Source of the DNA: JAXHUH01 sp034211175
GTDB taxonomy: Bacteria > Actinomycetota > Acidimicrobiia > Acidimicrobiales > CAIXPF01
Direction of reading: 5' to 3'
Assembly (NCBI GenBank): GCA_034211175.1
Contig: JAXHUH010000189.1
Location: 1 to 28,170, forward strand
DNA: 28,170 nucleotides
Position 1 is the first letter of the stretch. Each line of letters starts with the position of its first letter. Shown here one piece after another: positions 14,026-21,347 of this stretch. The translations under genes and the position numbers were made by a program. Below the pieces are notes generated by a model that was not told where the DNA came from, did not search any database, and saw only the letters and a list, made by a program, of their open reading frames with translations.

Positions 14026-15403
14026 TGCGTTGACCTCCCCTCATCGCGTCGTCGACCTTGCCCGCCCCCGGCCCGGCGGACGTCCCGGCCGGCCGGGCGA
14101 TCAGGTCCGGGCCGTGCGCATCGACGACCTCGACGGACGCGAACGTACCGACCTCGAGCTCCGGGGGCACCTCGACGATACCGTCGATCTCCGGTGCTTC
14201 ACGAGGTGAGCGGGCGACTCCCGGGGCATCGACCAGGACGTCGATCCGCCGACCGATGAGGGCGTCGCGCCGGTCGGCGGTGATGTCGTCCTGGAGGCCG
14301 CGCAGCTCGGCGAGGCGCTCGGCCATCAGCTCCGGGTCCACGTGGCCGTCGAGCGTGTCGGCGTGGGTGCCGGGCTCGCGGGAGTAGGCGAAGAACCCGC
14401 ACCAGTCGAGCTGCGCCTCCTCGACGAAGGCGAGGAGCCGGTCGTGGTCCTCCTCGGTCTCGCCCGGGTAGCCGACGATGAAGTTCGACCGGAACGCGGC
14501 GTCGGGCTCGCGGGCCCGGATGGCCTCGATCCGGCGCAGGAACCGCTCGCCGTCGCCCCAGCGGCGCATCCGCCGCATGAGCGGGCGGGACACGTGCTGG
14601 AGGGACAGGTCGAAGTACGGGACTCCGGTCGCGCAGATCGTGTCGATCAGCTCGTCGCTCAGGTCCGACGGGTAGAGGTAGAGCAGCCGCACGCGGGGCA
14701 CCCGCGCCGCGACCTGCTGCACGAGCGGCACGATCGCCCGCTCGCCCCGGCCCTGGTCGCGACCGAAGGCGGCGAGGTCCTGGGCGACGAGGACGATCTC
14801 CTGCGCCTCCAGCTGGTCGACCTCGTCGAGGATCGAGCTGATCGTCCGGGAGCGCTGCGGGCCCCGGAACGACGGGATGGCGCAGAACCCGCAGGCCCGG
14901 TCGCAGCCCTCGGCGATCTTGACGTAGGCCCACGGGACCGCCGACGCCGGACGGGCGAGCTCGAGCAGGTCGAGCGCGGGCACCGGCGCGGCCTCGGGCG
15001 CGTCGGCCACGGCCCGGGCGGGACGGCGCCCGATGGACACGGCGACCGGCTCGGGCGCCGGTGCGGCCGCGTCGAGCACGGCCGCGGGGTGGCCACCGAA
15101 GCCGACGACCGAGTCGACCTCGGGCAGCGCCTCGGCCAGCTCGTCGCCGTAGCGCTCGGCCATGCAGCCGGTGACGACGACCTTGGCGCCGTCGCGACGG
15201 GCCTCGGTCAGCGCCAGGATCGTGTCGACCGACTCCGTGCGGGCCTCTTCCACGAACGCGCAGGTGTTGACGACCACGACATCGGCGTCATCGGGCGCGC
15301 TCGCCTCGGACAGACCGTCGGAGAGCATCACCCCACGGAGCTTGTCGGAGTCGACCTGGTTCTTCGGGCAGCCGAGGGTCTCGACCCAGAACGTGCGGGG
15401 CAT
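14018..15403 (-). CDS. rimO: Ribosomal protein uS12 methylthiotransferase RimO
   Basis: RimO is a radical-SAM enzyme that methylthiolates the conserved Asp of ribosomal protein S12. The 461-residue product has the N-terminal UPF0004 cysteines (TLGCPKNQVDSD, VNTCAFVEEARTESVD, VTGCMAERY), the radical-SAM triad CDRACGFCAIPSFRG, and a C-terminal TRAM-like domain. LGCPKNQVDS distinguishes RimO from MiaB (FGCQMNEHDS), which is also present in this window. I chose the ATG at 15403: TACTGT lies 10 nt upstream and the N-terminus MPRTFWVETLGC is normal. The in-frame GTG at 15415 would add four residues and overlap that hexamer. The gene overlaps pgsA by 8 nt. Confidence 0.95.
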   Translation of the reverse strand: MPRTFWVETLGCPKNQVDSDKLRGVMLSDGLSEASAPDDADVVVVNTCAFVEEARTESVDTILALTEARRDGAKVVVTGCMAERYGDELAEALPEVDSVVGFGGHPAAVLDAAAPAPEPVAVSIGRRPARAVADAPEAAPVPALDLLELARPASAVPWAYVKIAEGCDRACGFCAIPSFRGPQRSRTISSILDEVDQLEAQEIVLVAQDLAAFGRDQGRGERAIVPLVQQVAARVPRVRLLYLYPSDLSDELIDTICATGVPYFDLSLQHVSRPLMRRMRRWGDGERFLRRIEAIRAREPDAAFRSNFIVGYPGETEEDHDRLLAFVEEAQLDWCGFFAYSREPGTHADTLDGHVDPELMAERLAELRGLQDDITADRRDALIGRRIDVLVDAPGVARSPREAPEIDGIVEVPPELEVGTFASVEVVDAHGPDLIARPAGTSAGPGAGKVDDAMRGGQRSD

Positions 15404-15413
15404 CGAGTGGCCC

Positions 15414-15419
15414 ACAGTA
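15414..15419 (-). promoter_or_regulatory. Putative -10 element for rimO
   Basis: TACTGT on the minus strand ends 10 nt before the ATG at 15403, which would give a leader of at most a few bases. No Shine-Dalgarno sequence or clear -35 is seen. Confidence 0.3.
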
Positions 15420-15472
15420 CCCGGTCCACACCGCCCCTCTCGTTCGACGCCCGGCCGGCATCGCCGCGGGGA

Positions 15473-15499
15473 CCGCCGCCGCGCGGGCCGCGACGGCGG
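15473..15499 (-). terminator. GC-rich hairpin after the proline-rich lipoprotein-like gene
   Basis: CCGCCG (15473-15478) pairs with CGGCGG (15494-15499). An inner CGCG/CGCG stem (15480-15483 with 15489-15492) continues the structure. It starts immediately after the stop at 15501-15503 on the minus strand. No U-tract follows. Confidence 0.4.
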
Positions 15500-15500
15500 C

Positions 15501-16679
15501 TCAGAACAGGTGGGCGACCTCCGAGAACGGCACCGTGTCGCCGGCGGCCGGGGGCGCCGGCGCCTCGACGGGGTCGTCGATCTCGTCCACGGTCATGTCG
15601 TAGCCGAGCGAGATCGACCCGGCGAGCGGGCCCGACGAGCGCGCCTCGCCGGCGACGCGCAGGTCGCGCAGGTACCCGTCGCGGTCGAGGTGGGCCTCGG
15701 CGGTGACCTCGATCTCGTCGCCGGTCAGCGAGAACGCCTCGGTCAGGGCCCGGCGCTCGTCGGGGGCGAGACGGTCGGAGGCGACGTCGAGGTCGATCAC
15801 GAGGTCGTAGCGGCGGAGCTCCTCGTCGTCGCGCTCGACCACCCCACCGTCGCTCGCCGAGGTCACGCCCTCGACGATGTGGAGGATGTCGAACGTCCCC
15901 CGGGGCGGCTCGATCAGCGCGGCGTCGGTCAGCTCGTCGAGACCGCCCTCGATCCACGTCGCCCCGCCGGGCAGCGCCGGCGCGGTCGGCGTGTCGACGC
16001 GGACCCACGCCGTCTCGCCGTCGGAGATCAGCTCGAAGGCGCTGAGCTCGTCGACACCGGTGGCCGAGACGGTCGACGACCCGACCCGGGTGTCGAAGTC
16101 GAAGCGGCCACCGACCGAGACCGACTGGTCCCCGAGGTCACCGGTGAGGGAGAGATCGAGGTCGACCCGGGCGGTGCCGACGTCGCCGGTGCGCACCGCC
16201 GCCTGGCGCACCGCGGCGATCGGGTCCTGCGCGACCTCGGGGGGACCGTCGTCGCCCGAGCCGGCGAGGAGGAGGGCCCCGGCGACCACGACGACGGCGA
16301 GGACGGCCACCACCGCGAGGACCGCGGCGACGATCAGGCCCTTCCCGCCGCCGGACGGCGCCGGTGCGGGGCCGCCGCCGGCGCCGTGCCAGCCGGGTGG
16401 GGGCGGCGGCGCACCGGGCCCCTGGCCGTAGGGATGGGGCACGGGCCCGGGTGGCGCCGGCCGCGGTGCCGATCCGGGAGGCGGGGCGGGCGCCGACCCC
16501 GGGCCCGGCACGGCGGGCCCCGGCGCACCGAACGGTCCCGACGGGCCGCTGTGGTGGTCGCCGCTCCCCGAAGGGCCGGGAGCTGCGGGCTCGGGAGCCG
16601 GCCACCAACCGGGTCGTTGCTCGGCGGCGCCGGGCCGACCGTCGGGGGCGTCGTCGGATCGTGGTTGCATCTCGTTCAT
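15501..16679 (-). CDS. Single-pass membrane protein: proline-rich cytoplasmic N-terminus and LppX/LolA-like extracytoplasmic domain
   Basis: The 392-residue product has three parts. Residues 1 to about 110 are Pro/Gly/Ala-rich with PPPPPGW-type motifs. About 113-138 is one transmembrane helix made almost wholly of Ala/Val/Leu. About 145-392 is a secreted domain with alternating beta-strand patterns (TARVDLDLSLTGD, GGRFDFDTRVG, FELISDGETAWVRVD, GATWIEGGLDEL). The outer domain resembles the LppX_LprAFG/LolA-like fold of actinobacterial envelope proteins that bind lipids, but without a lipobox cysteine. This is similarity by pattern only. ATG 16679 was chosen; the next ATG, 9 nt downstream, is an alternative. 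The Pro-rich N-terminus is typical of actinobacterial membrane proteins of unknown role. Confidence 0.78.
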   Translation of the reverse strand: MNEMQPRSDDAPDGRPGAAEQRPGWWPAPEPAAPGPSGSGDHHSGPSGPFGAPGPAVPGPGSAPAPPPGSAPRPAPPGPVPHPYGQGPGAPPPPPGWHGAGGGPAPAPSGGGKGLIVAAVLAVVAVLAVVVVAGALLLAGSGDDGPPEVAQDPIAAVRQAAVRTGDVGTARVDLDLSLTGDLGDQSVSVGGRFDFDTRVGSSTVSATGVDELSAFELISDGETAWVRVDTPTAPALPGGATWIEGGLDELTDAALIEPPRGTFDILHIVEGVTSASDGGVVERDDEELRRYDLVIDLDVASDRLAPDERRALTEAFSLTGDEIEVTAEAHLDRDGYLRDLRVAGEARSSGPLAGSISLGYDMTVDEIDDPVEAPAPPAAGDTVPFSEVAHLF

Positions 16680-16810
16680 CGTGTGCTCGCTCGTGTCCGT
16701 GTCCGGGCCGACCGGGTGGTGGTCGCGCGTCGAGGTGATTGGACGACGCGTCCGCCTCCCGGGTTCGGGGATCCGGTCCGCGCGTCGGGCGTGACGGTCC
16801 GTGACGGCGG

Positions 16811-17464
16811 TCAGGCCCGCCGGAGGACGGTCCAGGTCCCGACCCCGGCCCGCGACTCGACCCCGGTCCACCGCCCGGGCAGCGCGCGGGCGACCTCGTC
16901 GGCCCGGAGGTGGATCGGCGTGGACGGGCCGCTGCTGTTCACCCAGACGAGGGCACCGTCGGGGCGCAACACCCGGTCGACCTCGCCCGGGAACAGGAAC
17001 ATGTTCACCAGCACCACGGCGTCGACCGAGTCGGCGCCGACGGGCAGGCGGCTGGCGTCGGCCCGCACCCGGTGGCTCGCGTCGGGCGGCGCCAACCGGA
17101 GCATGCCCGACGACAGGTCGACCGACACCGTCCGACCGAACCGCTCGGACAGGAGCCCGGAGTACGCCCCGATGCCACTGCCGACCTCGAGCGCCACCGT
17201 GGCTGCGGCGCCGTCGACACCGCCGCGCTCGAGGGCGTCGGCCACGACCGCGGTCCGGGCGGCGGACGTGCGGGTGTGCCACTCCGGGGCCAGGCGGTCG
17301 AACAGGCCGACGACGGTCGCCACCGCCTCGTCGTCCCAGGGCGGGCCCTCCAGGCCGGCGGCGCGCCGGGTCATGACCCGCATCGGGTGATCGGGGCCCG
17401 CTCCGACGGAGGGCACGTGGTCCTCGATCTCGGTCGCCGGCAACGTCTCGAGCTCACCACCCAT
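16811..17464 (-). CDS. Class I SAM-dependent methyltransferase
   Basis: The 217-residue product has motif I VALEVGSGIGAYSGLLSERFG, the acidic end of strand beta2 (SVDLSSGML), RADASRLPVGADSVDAVVLVNMFLF (split here at about residues 135-160) as motifs II/III, and RVLRPDGALVWV. This is the Methyltransf_11/25 type. The substrate is unknown. No Shine-Dalgarno sequence precedes ATG 17464, but TACGGT lies 8 nt upstream, suggesting a leaderless transcript. The TTG at 17473 is a weaker alternative start. The gene lies 61 nt downstream of the cation exchanger gene on the same strand. Confidence 0.88.
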   Translation of the reverse strand: MGGELETLPATEIEDHVPSVGAGPDHPMRVMTRRAAGLEGPPWDDEAVATVVGLFDRLAPEWHTRTSAARTAVVADALERGGVDGAAATVALEVGSGIGAYSGLLSERFGRTVSVDLSSGMLRLAPPDASHRVRADASRLPVGADSVDAVVLVNMFLFPGEVDRVLRPDGALVWVNSSGPSTPIHLRADEVARALPGRWTGVESRAGVGTWTVLRRA

Positions 17465-17472
17465 GGCCGGCA

Positions 17473-17478
17473 ACCGTA
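17473..17478 (-). promoter_or_regulatory. Putative -10 element for the leaderless methyltransferase gene
   Basis: TACGGT on the minus strand ends 8 nt before ATG 17464. No ribosome binding site and no clear -35 are seen. Confidence 0.4.
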
Positions 17479-17525
17479 GGTCGTCCCACGCGCGCCGGCC
17501 GCACCCCGGGGTCGGGCGCGAGTCG

Positions 17526-18560
17526 TCAGTCGCCGGGCGGTCGGCCGGCGATCGCCTCCGCCGGCGCGGGCACCGCCGCGGCCGCGGGTTCGGGCGGGTC
17601 GTCCTCGTCGTCGAGCACGAGGGGGATGGTCACCGCCCACAACACGAGCAGCACCAGGCCCTCCCACCGCACGACCCGGCCCTCGGTGTACATGAAGAAC
17701 ACGGCGACCGATGCCGACACGAGCATCGTGGCGACCCCGATCGACGCCAGGGAGCCGGACTCGAGCGGGCCCGGCCCCGACAGGCCGATGACCGCCCCGA
17801 CGGCGAGGCTGTTGAACAGGTTCGAGCCCAACAGGTTGCCGATGATCAGGTCGGTCTCACCGCTGCGGGCCGCGGCGAGCACGGTCACCAGCTCCGGCAG
17901 CGACGTCCCCACGGCAACGAGGGTGAAGCCGACGAACCCGTCGCTCAGGCCGAGGTCCTCGGCGATCCCGAGCGCGCCTTCGACCAGCAGCTGGGCCCCC
18001 GCCAGGGTCAGGACCAGACCGGCGACGGTGCGTGCGACCTCCACCCAGGCCGACAACTCGGCGTGCTCGCTGATCATCTCGGTGACCTCGCCGCTGAGCG
18101 GGTCGTCCGCGGCCTTGCGGGACACCGACACCAGCCAGGTGAGCGCACCGATGACGACCACCAGCATGGTGACGCCCTCCCACCGGGCGATGCCGTCCTG
18201 GAGGAACACGGCGAAGAGCACCATCGCCCCGAGCGCGAGCGGGGTCTCGCGGCGGAGCGTCCCGCTGGTGATGACGAGGGGCACGACGAGCGCGCCGACC
18301 CCGAGGACCAGCGTCAGGTTGGCGACGTTGGAGCCGATGATGTTGCCGACCCCGAGGTCGAGGTCACCACGGCGGGCCGCGAGGCCCGACACCAGCATCT
18401 CCGGGGCGCTGGTACCGAACCCGACCACGACCGCGCCGACGACGACGGTCGAGACCCGGGCGATGACGGCCAGGCGCGCCGCGCCGACCACGAAGTGGTC
18501 GGATGCCTTGGCCAACAGGACCAGGCCGAGGGCGCAGAACGCGACGTTGGTCAGCAACAT
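17526..18560 (-). CDS. Calcium/sodium (CaCA) family antiporter, YrbG-like
   Basis: The 344-residue integral membrane protein has about ten hydrophobic segments and the two inverted alpha repeats that form the ion-binding site of the CaCA superfamily. The first is GFGTSAPEMLVS with GNIIGSNVANLTLVLG (about residues 48-85). The second is AVGTSLPELVTVLAA with GNLLGSNLFNSLAV (about residues 215-255). A hydrophilic loop with DDPLSGEVTEMISEHAEL separates the halves. The C-terminus is a short Asp/Pro/Ala-rich tail. It most likely exchanges cytoplasmic Ca2+ for Na+ or H+; the ion specificity is not visible. A TAGGCT hexamer about 35 nt before ATG 18560 could be its -10. It follows ftsK on the same strand after 87 nt. 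Confidence 0.92.
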   Translation of the reverse strand: MLLTNVAFCALGLVLLAKASDHFVVGAARLAVIARVSTVVVGAVVVGFGTSAPEMLVSGLAARRGDLDLGVGNIIGSNVANLTLVLGVGALVVPLVITSGTLRRETPLALGAMVLFAVFLQDGIARWEGVTMLVVVIGALTWLVSVSRKAADDPLSGEVTEMISEHAELSAWVEVARTVAGLVLTLAGAQLLVEGALGIAEDLGLSDGFVGFTLVAVGTSLPELVTVLAAARSGETDLIIGNLLGSNLFNSLAVGAVIGLSGPGPLESGSLASIGVATMLVSASVAVFFMYTEGRVVRWEGLVLLVLWAVTIPLVLDDEDDPPEPAAAAVPAPAEAIAGRPPGD

Positions 18561-18647
18561 CGGGTGCGATGGCGGGCGCCGGGCACGGCCGCCGAGCCTA
18601 CCGGCCCGGCGACGGTGGTGGAACCGACGCGGCGCGGCGCCCGGCGT

Positions 18648-21212
18648 TCAGAACGTGTCGTCGTCCGGGTCCGCGCCGGATTCGCCGTCCCCGACCCCGT
18701 CGCCATCGGGATCGGCGGTGCCGCCACCCTCGAGCGCGTCGAGCTCCTCGGGCGTCATCAGCACCTCGCGAGCCTTCGAGCCGGTCGACGGGCCGACGAC
18801 GCCCTGCTGCTCGAGCAGGTCCATGATGCGTCCGGCGCGGGCGAAGCCGACCCGCAGCTTGCGCTGGAGCATCGACGTCGACCCGAGCTGGGAGCGCACG
18901 ACCAGGTCACGCGCCTGGGCGAGGAGGTCGTCGTCATCGTCGCCGCTGCCGCCCCCGCCGCCCGAACCGGCGCCGGTTCGGTCGTCGTCGGCCGAGCCCT
19001 CGACACCCTCGACGTAGGCGACCTCGGGCGCCTGGCGCCGCCAGTGGCCGACCGCGGAGCGAACCTCCTCCTCGGTCACCCAGCAGCCCTGGACGCGCTT
19101 GGGTGCGCTCGACGTCGGGCCGAGCAGCAACATGTCACCCTTGCCGACGAGGCGCTCGGCACCCGGCTGGTCGAGGATGACCCGGCTGTCCGCCAGGCTC
19201 GACACCGCGAACGCGAGACGGGCGGGGATGTTGGCCTTGATCACGCCGGTGATCACGTTGACCGACGGCCGCTGGGTGGCGATGACCAGGTGGATGCCGA
19301 CCGCCCGGGCCATCTGGGAGATGCGGACGATCGACTCCTCGACGTCGCGGGCCGCCACCATCATCAGGTCGTTCAGCTCGTCGACCACGATCACGACGAA
19401 CGGCAGGCGGGGGTAACTCGCGTCGCCCTCGGGGCCGACCGCGGCGGCCATCACGTCGGAGCGCTCGCCCTCGAAGTCGCCCCGGTCGAACGCCTCGTTG
19501 TAGCCGGTGATGTCGCGCACGCCGACCTCGGAGAGCAGGTCGTAGCGGCGCTCCATCTCCTTCACCGCCCACGAGAGGGCGTTGGCCGCCCGCTTCGGGT
19601 TGGTGACCACCTGGGTGAGCAGGTGGGGCAGGCCGTTGTACTGGCCGAGCTCGACGCGCTTGGGGTCGACCAGGATCATCCGCACCTGGTCGGGCGTCGA
19701 GCGCATCAGCAGCGACGTGATCAGCGAGTTGATGCAGCTCGACTTACCGGCACCGGTGGCGCCGGCGATGAGCAGGTGGGGCATCGTCGCCAGGTTGGCG
19801 AGCACGGCGCGCCCGGAGATGTCCCGACCGACCGCGACCTCGAGGGGATGGGTCGCCTTGCGGGCCTCGTCGGAGCTGAGGATGTCGCCGACGGCCACGA
19901 TCTCGCGGCGGGTGTTGGGGACCTCGACGCCGATGGCCTGGCGACCGGGGATCGGGGCCAGGATGCGCACGTCGGGCGACGCCATCGCGTAGGCGATGTC
20001 CTTGTGGAGGCTCGTCACCCGGGCGACCTTCACGCCGGGGCCGAGCTCGAGCTCGAAGCGGGTCACCGTCGGCCCGACGACCATGCCGACGAGTCGGGTC
20101 TCGACGCCATGGGAGCCGAGCGCCCGCTCGAGCGTCCGGCCGGTCTCCTCGACCGCCTTGCGGTCCACCTCCTGGGCGCCGGTCCGCTTGAGCAGCGTCG
20201 CCGGCGGCAGCGCCCACGGCGAGTCGCGCTCGTGGTCGAGCTGCATGCGCAGCTGGGTCGGCTCGTCGGGAGGCTCCGGGTCGGGCTCGCGCACCTTGAC
20301 CTGGGGCGACGGGGCCGGGGGCTTCGACGGCGGCGTGGCGCCGTTCGCGGAGCCGGCGCCCTCCGCGCCGCCGCGGGGTGAGAGCCGACCGTCGGTCTCG
20401 TAGTCGAACGGGCCACCACCGGCCGGGTGCTCGCCGTCGGCCCCGTCGGTCAGGTCGATCTCGGTGGTGTCGTCGTCCGGGGCGGAGCTGGAGCGGCGAC
20501 GGCGGGACCGCCGGGGAGCCGCGGCTTCGTCGCGCTCGTCGGGTTGGTCCTCGTCGCGGTTGGAGCGGAACAGCGACGTGATGACCCCGCCCACGGTCGC
20601 CAGCGGCGGCCCGACGGTGGCGGCGACCCGTTCGCCGACGACGCGCAGCGGCGTGCCGGTGATCACCACCAGGCCGAGCGCGGCGACGACCACGACGGCG
20701 GCGTAGGCGCCGGCCATGCCGACCACCGAGCGCAGACCGCCACCGACCGCGGCGCCGGCGAGGCCGCCCGCGGGAACGAGATCGGCCTCGGTCGACTGCC
20801 AGGTCCCCCCGGCGATGGCCAGGTGGAGGAACCCGCAGACCGCGGCGGCGACGAGGACGGAGCCGACGATGGCGCGCAACGGCGGTTCGTGCTCCTCCCG
20901 GTTGCCCATCACCACCGCGGCGCCGAGCACGGCGAGCAGCGGCGGGGCAAGGTAGCGCAGGAGCCCGACGAGCGAACCGAAGGCGGTCTCCATCGCCTCG
21001 CCGGTGGGGCCACCGACCCCGCCGTAGATGCCGAGGCCGCTGATGACGGCGAGGAGGATCGCGAGCGAGCCGACGACGTCCGGACCGTGGCCCTCGAACG
21101 CCTTGGTCAGGGCCGATCCAGACTTCGAACCGGAGCCCGACGACTTCTTGGTGGAGGTGCTCGGTTTGCGGCGCATGGGCTTCGAGCGCCCGGCAGGCGA
21201 CGTACGGGCCAC
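18648..21212 (-). CDS. ftsK: DNA translocase FtsK/SpoIIIE
   Basis: This is a septal DNA pump that moves the chromosome terminus out of the division plane. The 854-residue product has a basic Ser/Lys-rich N-terminus, four transmembrane helices (about residues 45-185), an acidic/Pro-rich linker (about 200-330), and the alpha-beta motor. The motor shows Walker A GATGAGKSS at about residues 482-490, Walker B VIVVDELNDLMM, and LVIATQRPSVNVITG. A C-terminal winged-helix gamma domain (LQRKLRVGFARAGRIMDLLEQQGVVGP) reads KOPS-like DNA. The GTG at 21212 has GGAG 4 nt upstream and a TACGGT hexamer 9 nt upstream. The ATG at 21176 and the start at 21272 are alternatives. The dapA-rnj-ftsK order is standard in actinobacteria. 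Confidence 0.95.
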   Translation of the reverse strand: MARTSPAGRSKPMRRKPSTSTKKSSGSGSKSGSALTKAFEGHGPDVVGSLAILLAVISGLGIYGGVGGPTGEAMETAFGSLVGLLRYLAPPLLAVLGAAVVMGNREEHEPPLRAIVGSVLVAAAVCGFLHLAIAGGTWQSTEADLVPAGGLAGAAVGGGLRSVVGMAGAYAAVVVVAALGLVVITGTPLRVVGERVAATVGPPLATVGGVITSLFRSNRDEDQPDERDEAAAPRRSRRRRSSSAPDDDTTEIDLTDGADGEHPAGGGPFDYETDGRLSPRGGAEGAGSANGATPPSKPPAPSPQVKVREPDPEPPDEPTQLRMQLDHERDSPWALPPATLLKRTGAQEVDRKAVEETGRTLERALGSHGVETRLVGMVVGPTVTRFELELGPGVKVARVTSLHKDIAYAMASPDVRILAPIPGRQAIGVEVPNTRREIVAVGDILSSDEARKATHPLEVAVGRDISGRAVLANLATMPHLLIAGATGAGKSSCINSLITSLLMRSTPDQVRMILVDPKRVELGQYNGLPHLLTQVVTNPKRAANALSWAVKEMERRYDLLSEVGVRDITGYNEAFDRGDFEGERSDVMAAAVGPEGDASYPRLPFVVIVVDELNDLMMVAARDVEESIVRISQMARAVGIHLVIATQRPSVNVITGVIKANIPARLAFAVSSLADSRVILDQPGAERLVGKGDMLLLGPTSSAPKRVQGCWVTEEEVRSAVGHWRRQAPEVAYVEGVEGSADDDRTGAGSGGGGGSGDDDDDLLAQARDLVVRSQLGSTSMLQRKLRVGFARAGRIMDLLEQQGVVGPSTGSKAREVLMTPEELDALEGGGTADPDGDGVGDGESGADPDDDTF

Positions 21213-21221
21213 AGTGCTCCA

Positions 21222-21227
21222 ACCGTA
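21222..21227 (-). promoter_or_regulatory. Putative -10 element for ftsK
   Basis: TACGGT on the minus strand ends 9 nt before GTG 21212. A GGAG also lies 4 nt before that GTG, so transcription could begin with a very short leader. No convincing -35 is present. Confidence 0.35.
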
Positions 21228-21302
21228 GCAATCGGCGACGACGCGCTGGTGGACCCGGGGTTTCGCCGCCATCGTGCCGGGGCGGCGCGCTCGCTCCGTC
21301 GA

Positions 21303-21347
21303 TCAGACGGGTCAGACGGGTCAGACGGGTCAGACGGGTCAGACGGT
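21303..21347. repeat. Five-copy 9-bp tandem repeat at the 3' end of rnj
   Basis: The unit TCAGACGGG occurs four times without change (21303-21338) and a fifth time as TCAGACGGT (21339-21347). On the minus strand each unit contains TGA in the rnj frame; the fifth copy supplies the actual RNase J stop codon. The array lies between rnj and ftsK. A nine-base unit can expand or contract without shifting frame. Confidence 0.95.

Noticed and set aside
17463..20381. Long plus-strand open frame opposite the cation exchanger and ftsK
   Set aside because: Same reason: no recognisable motifs, and both genes on the other strand have clear family signatures.
21303..21347. Tandem repeat considered as a CRISPR-like array
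   Set aside because: The units are contiguous and only 9 bp long, with no spacers.
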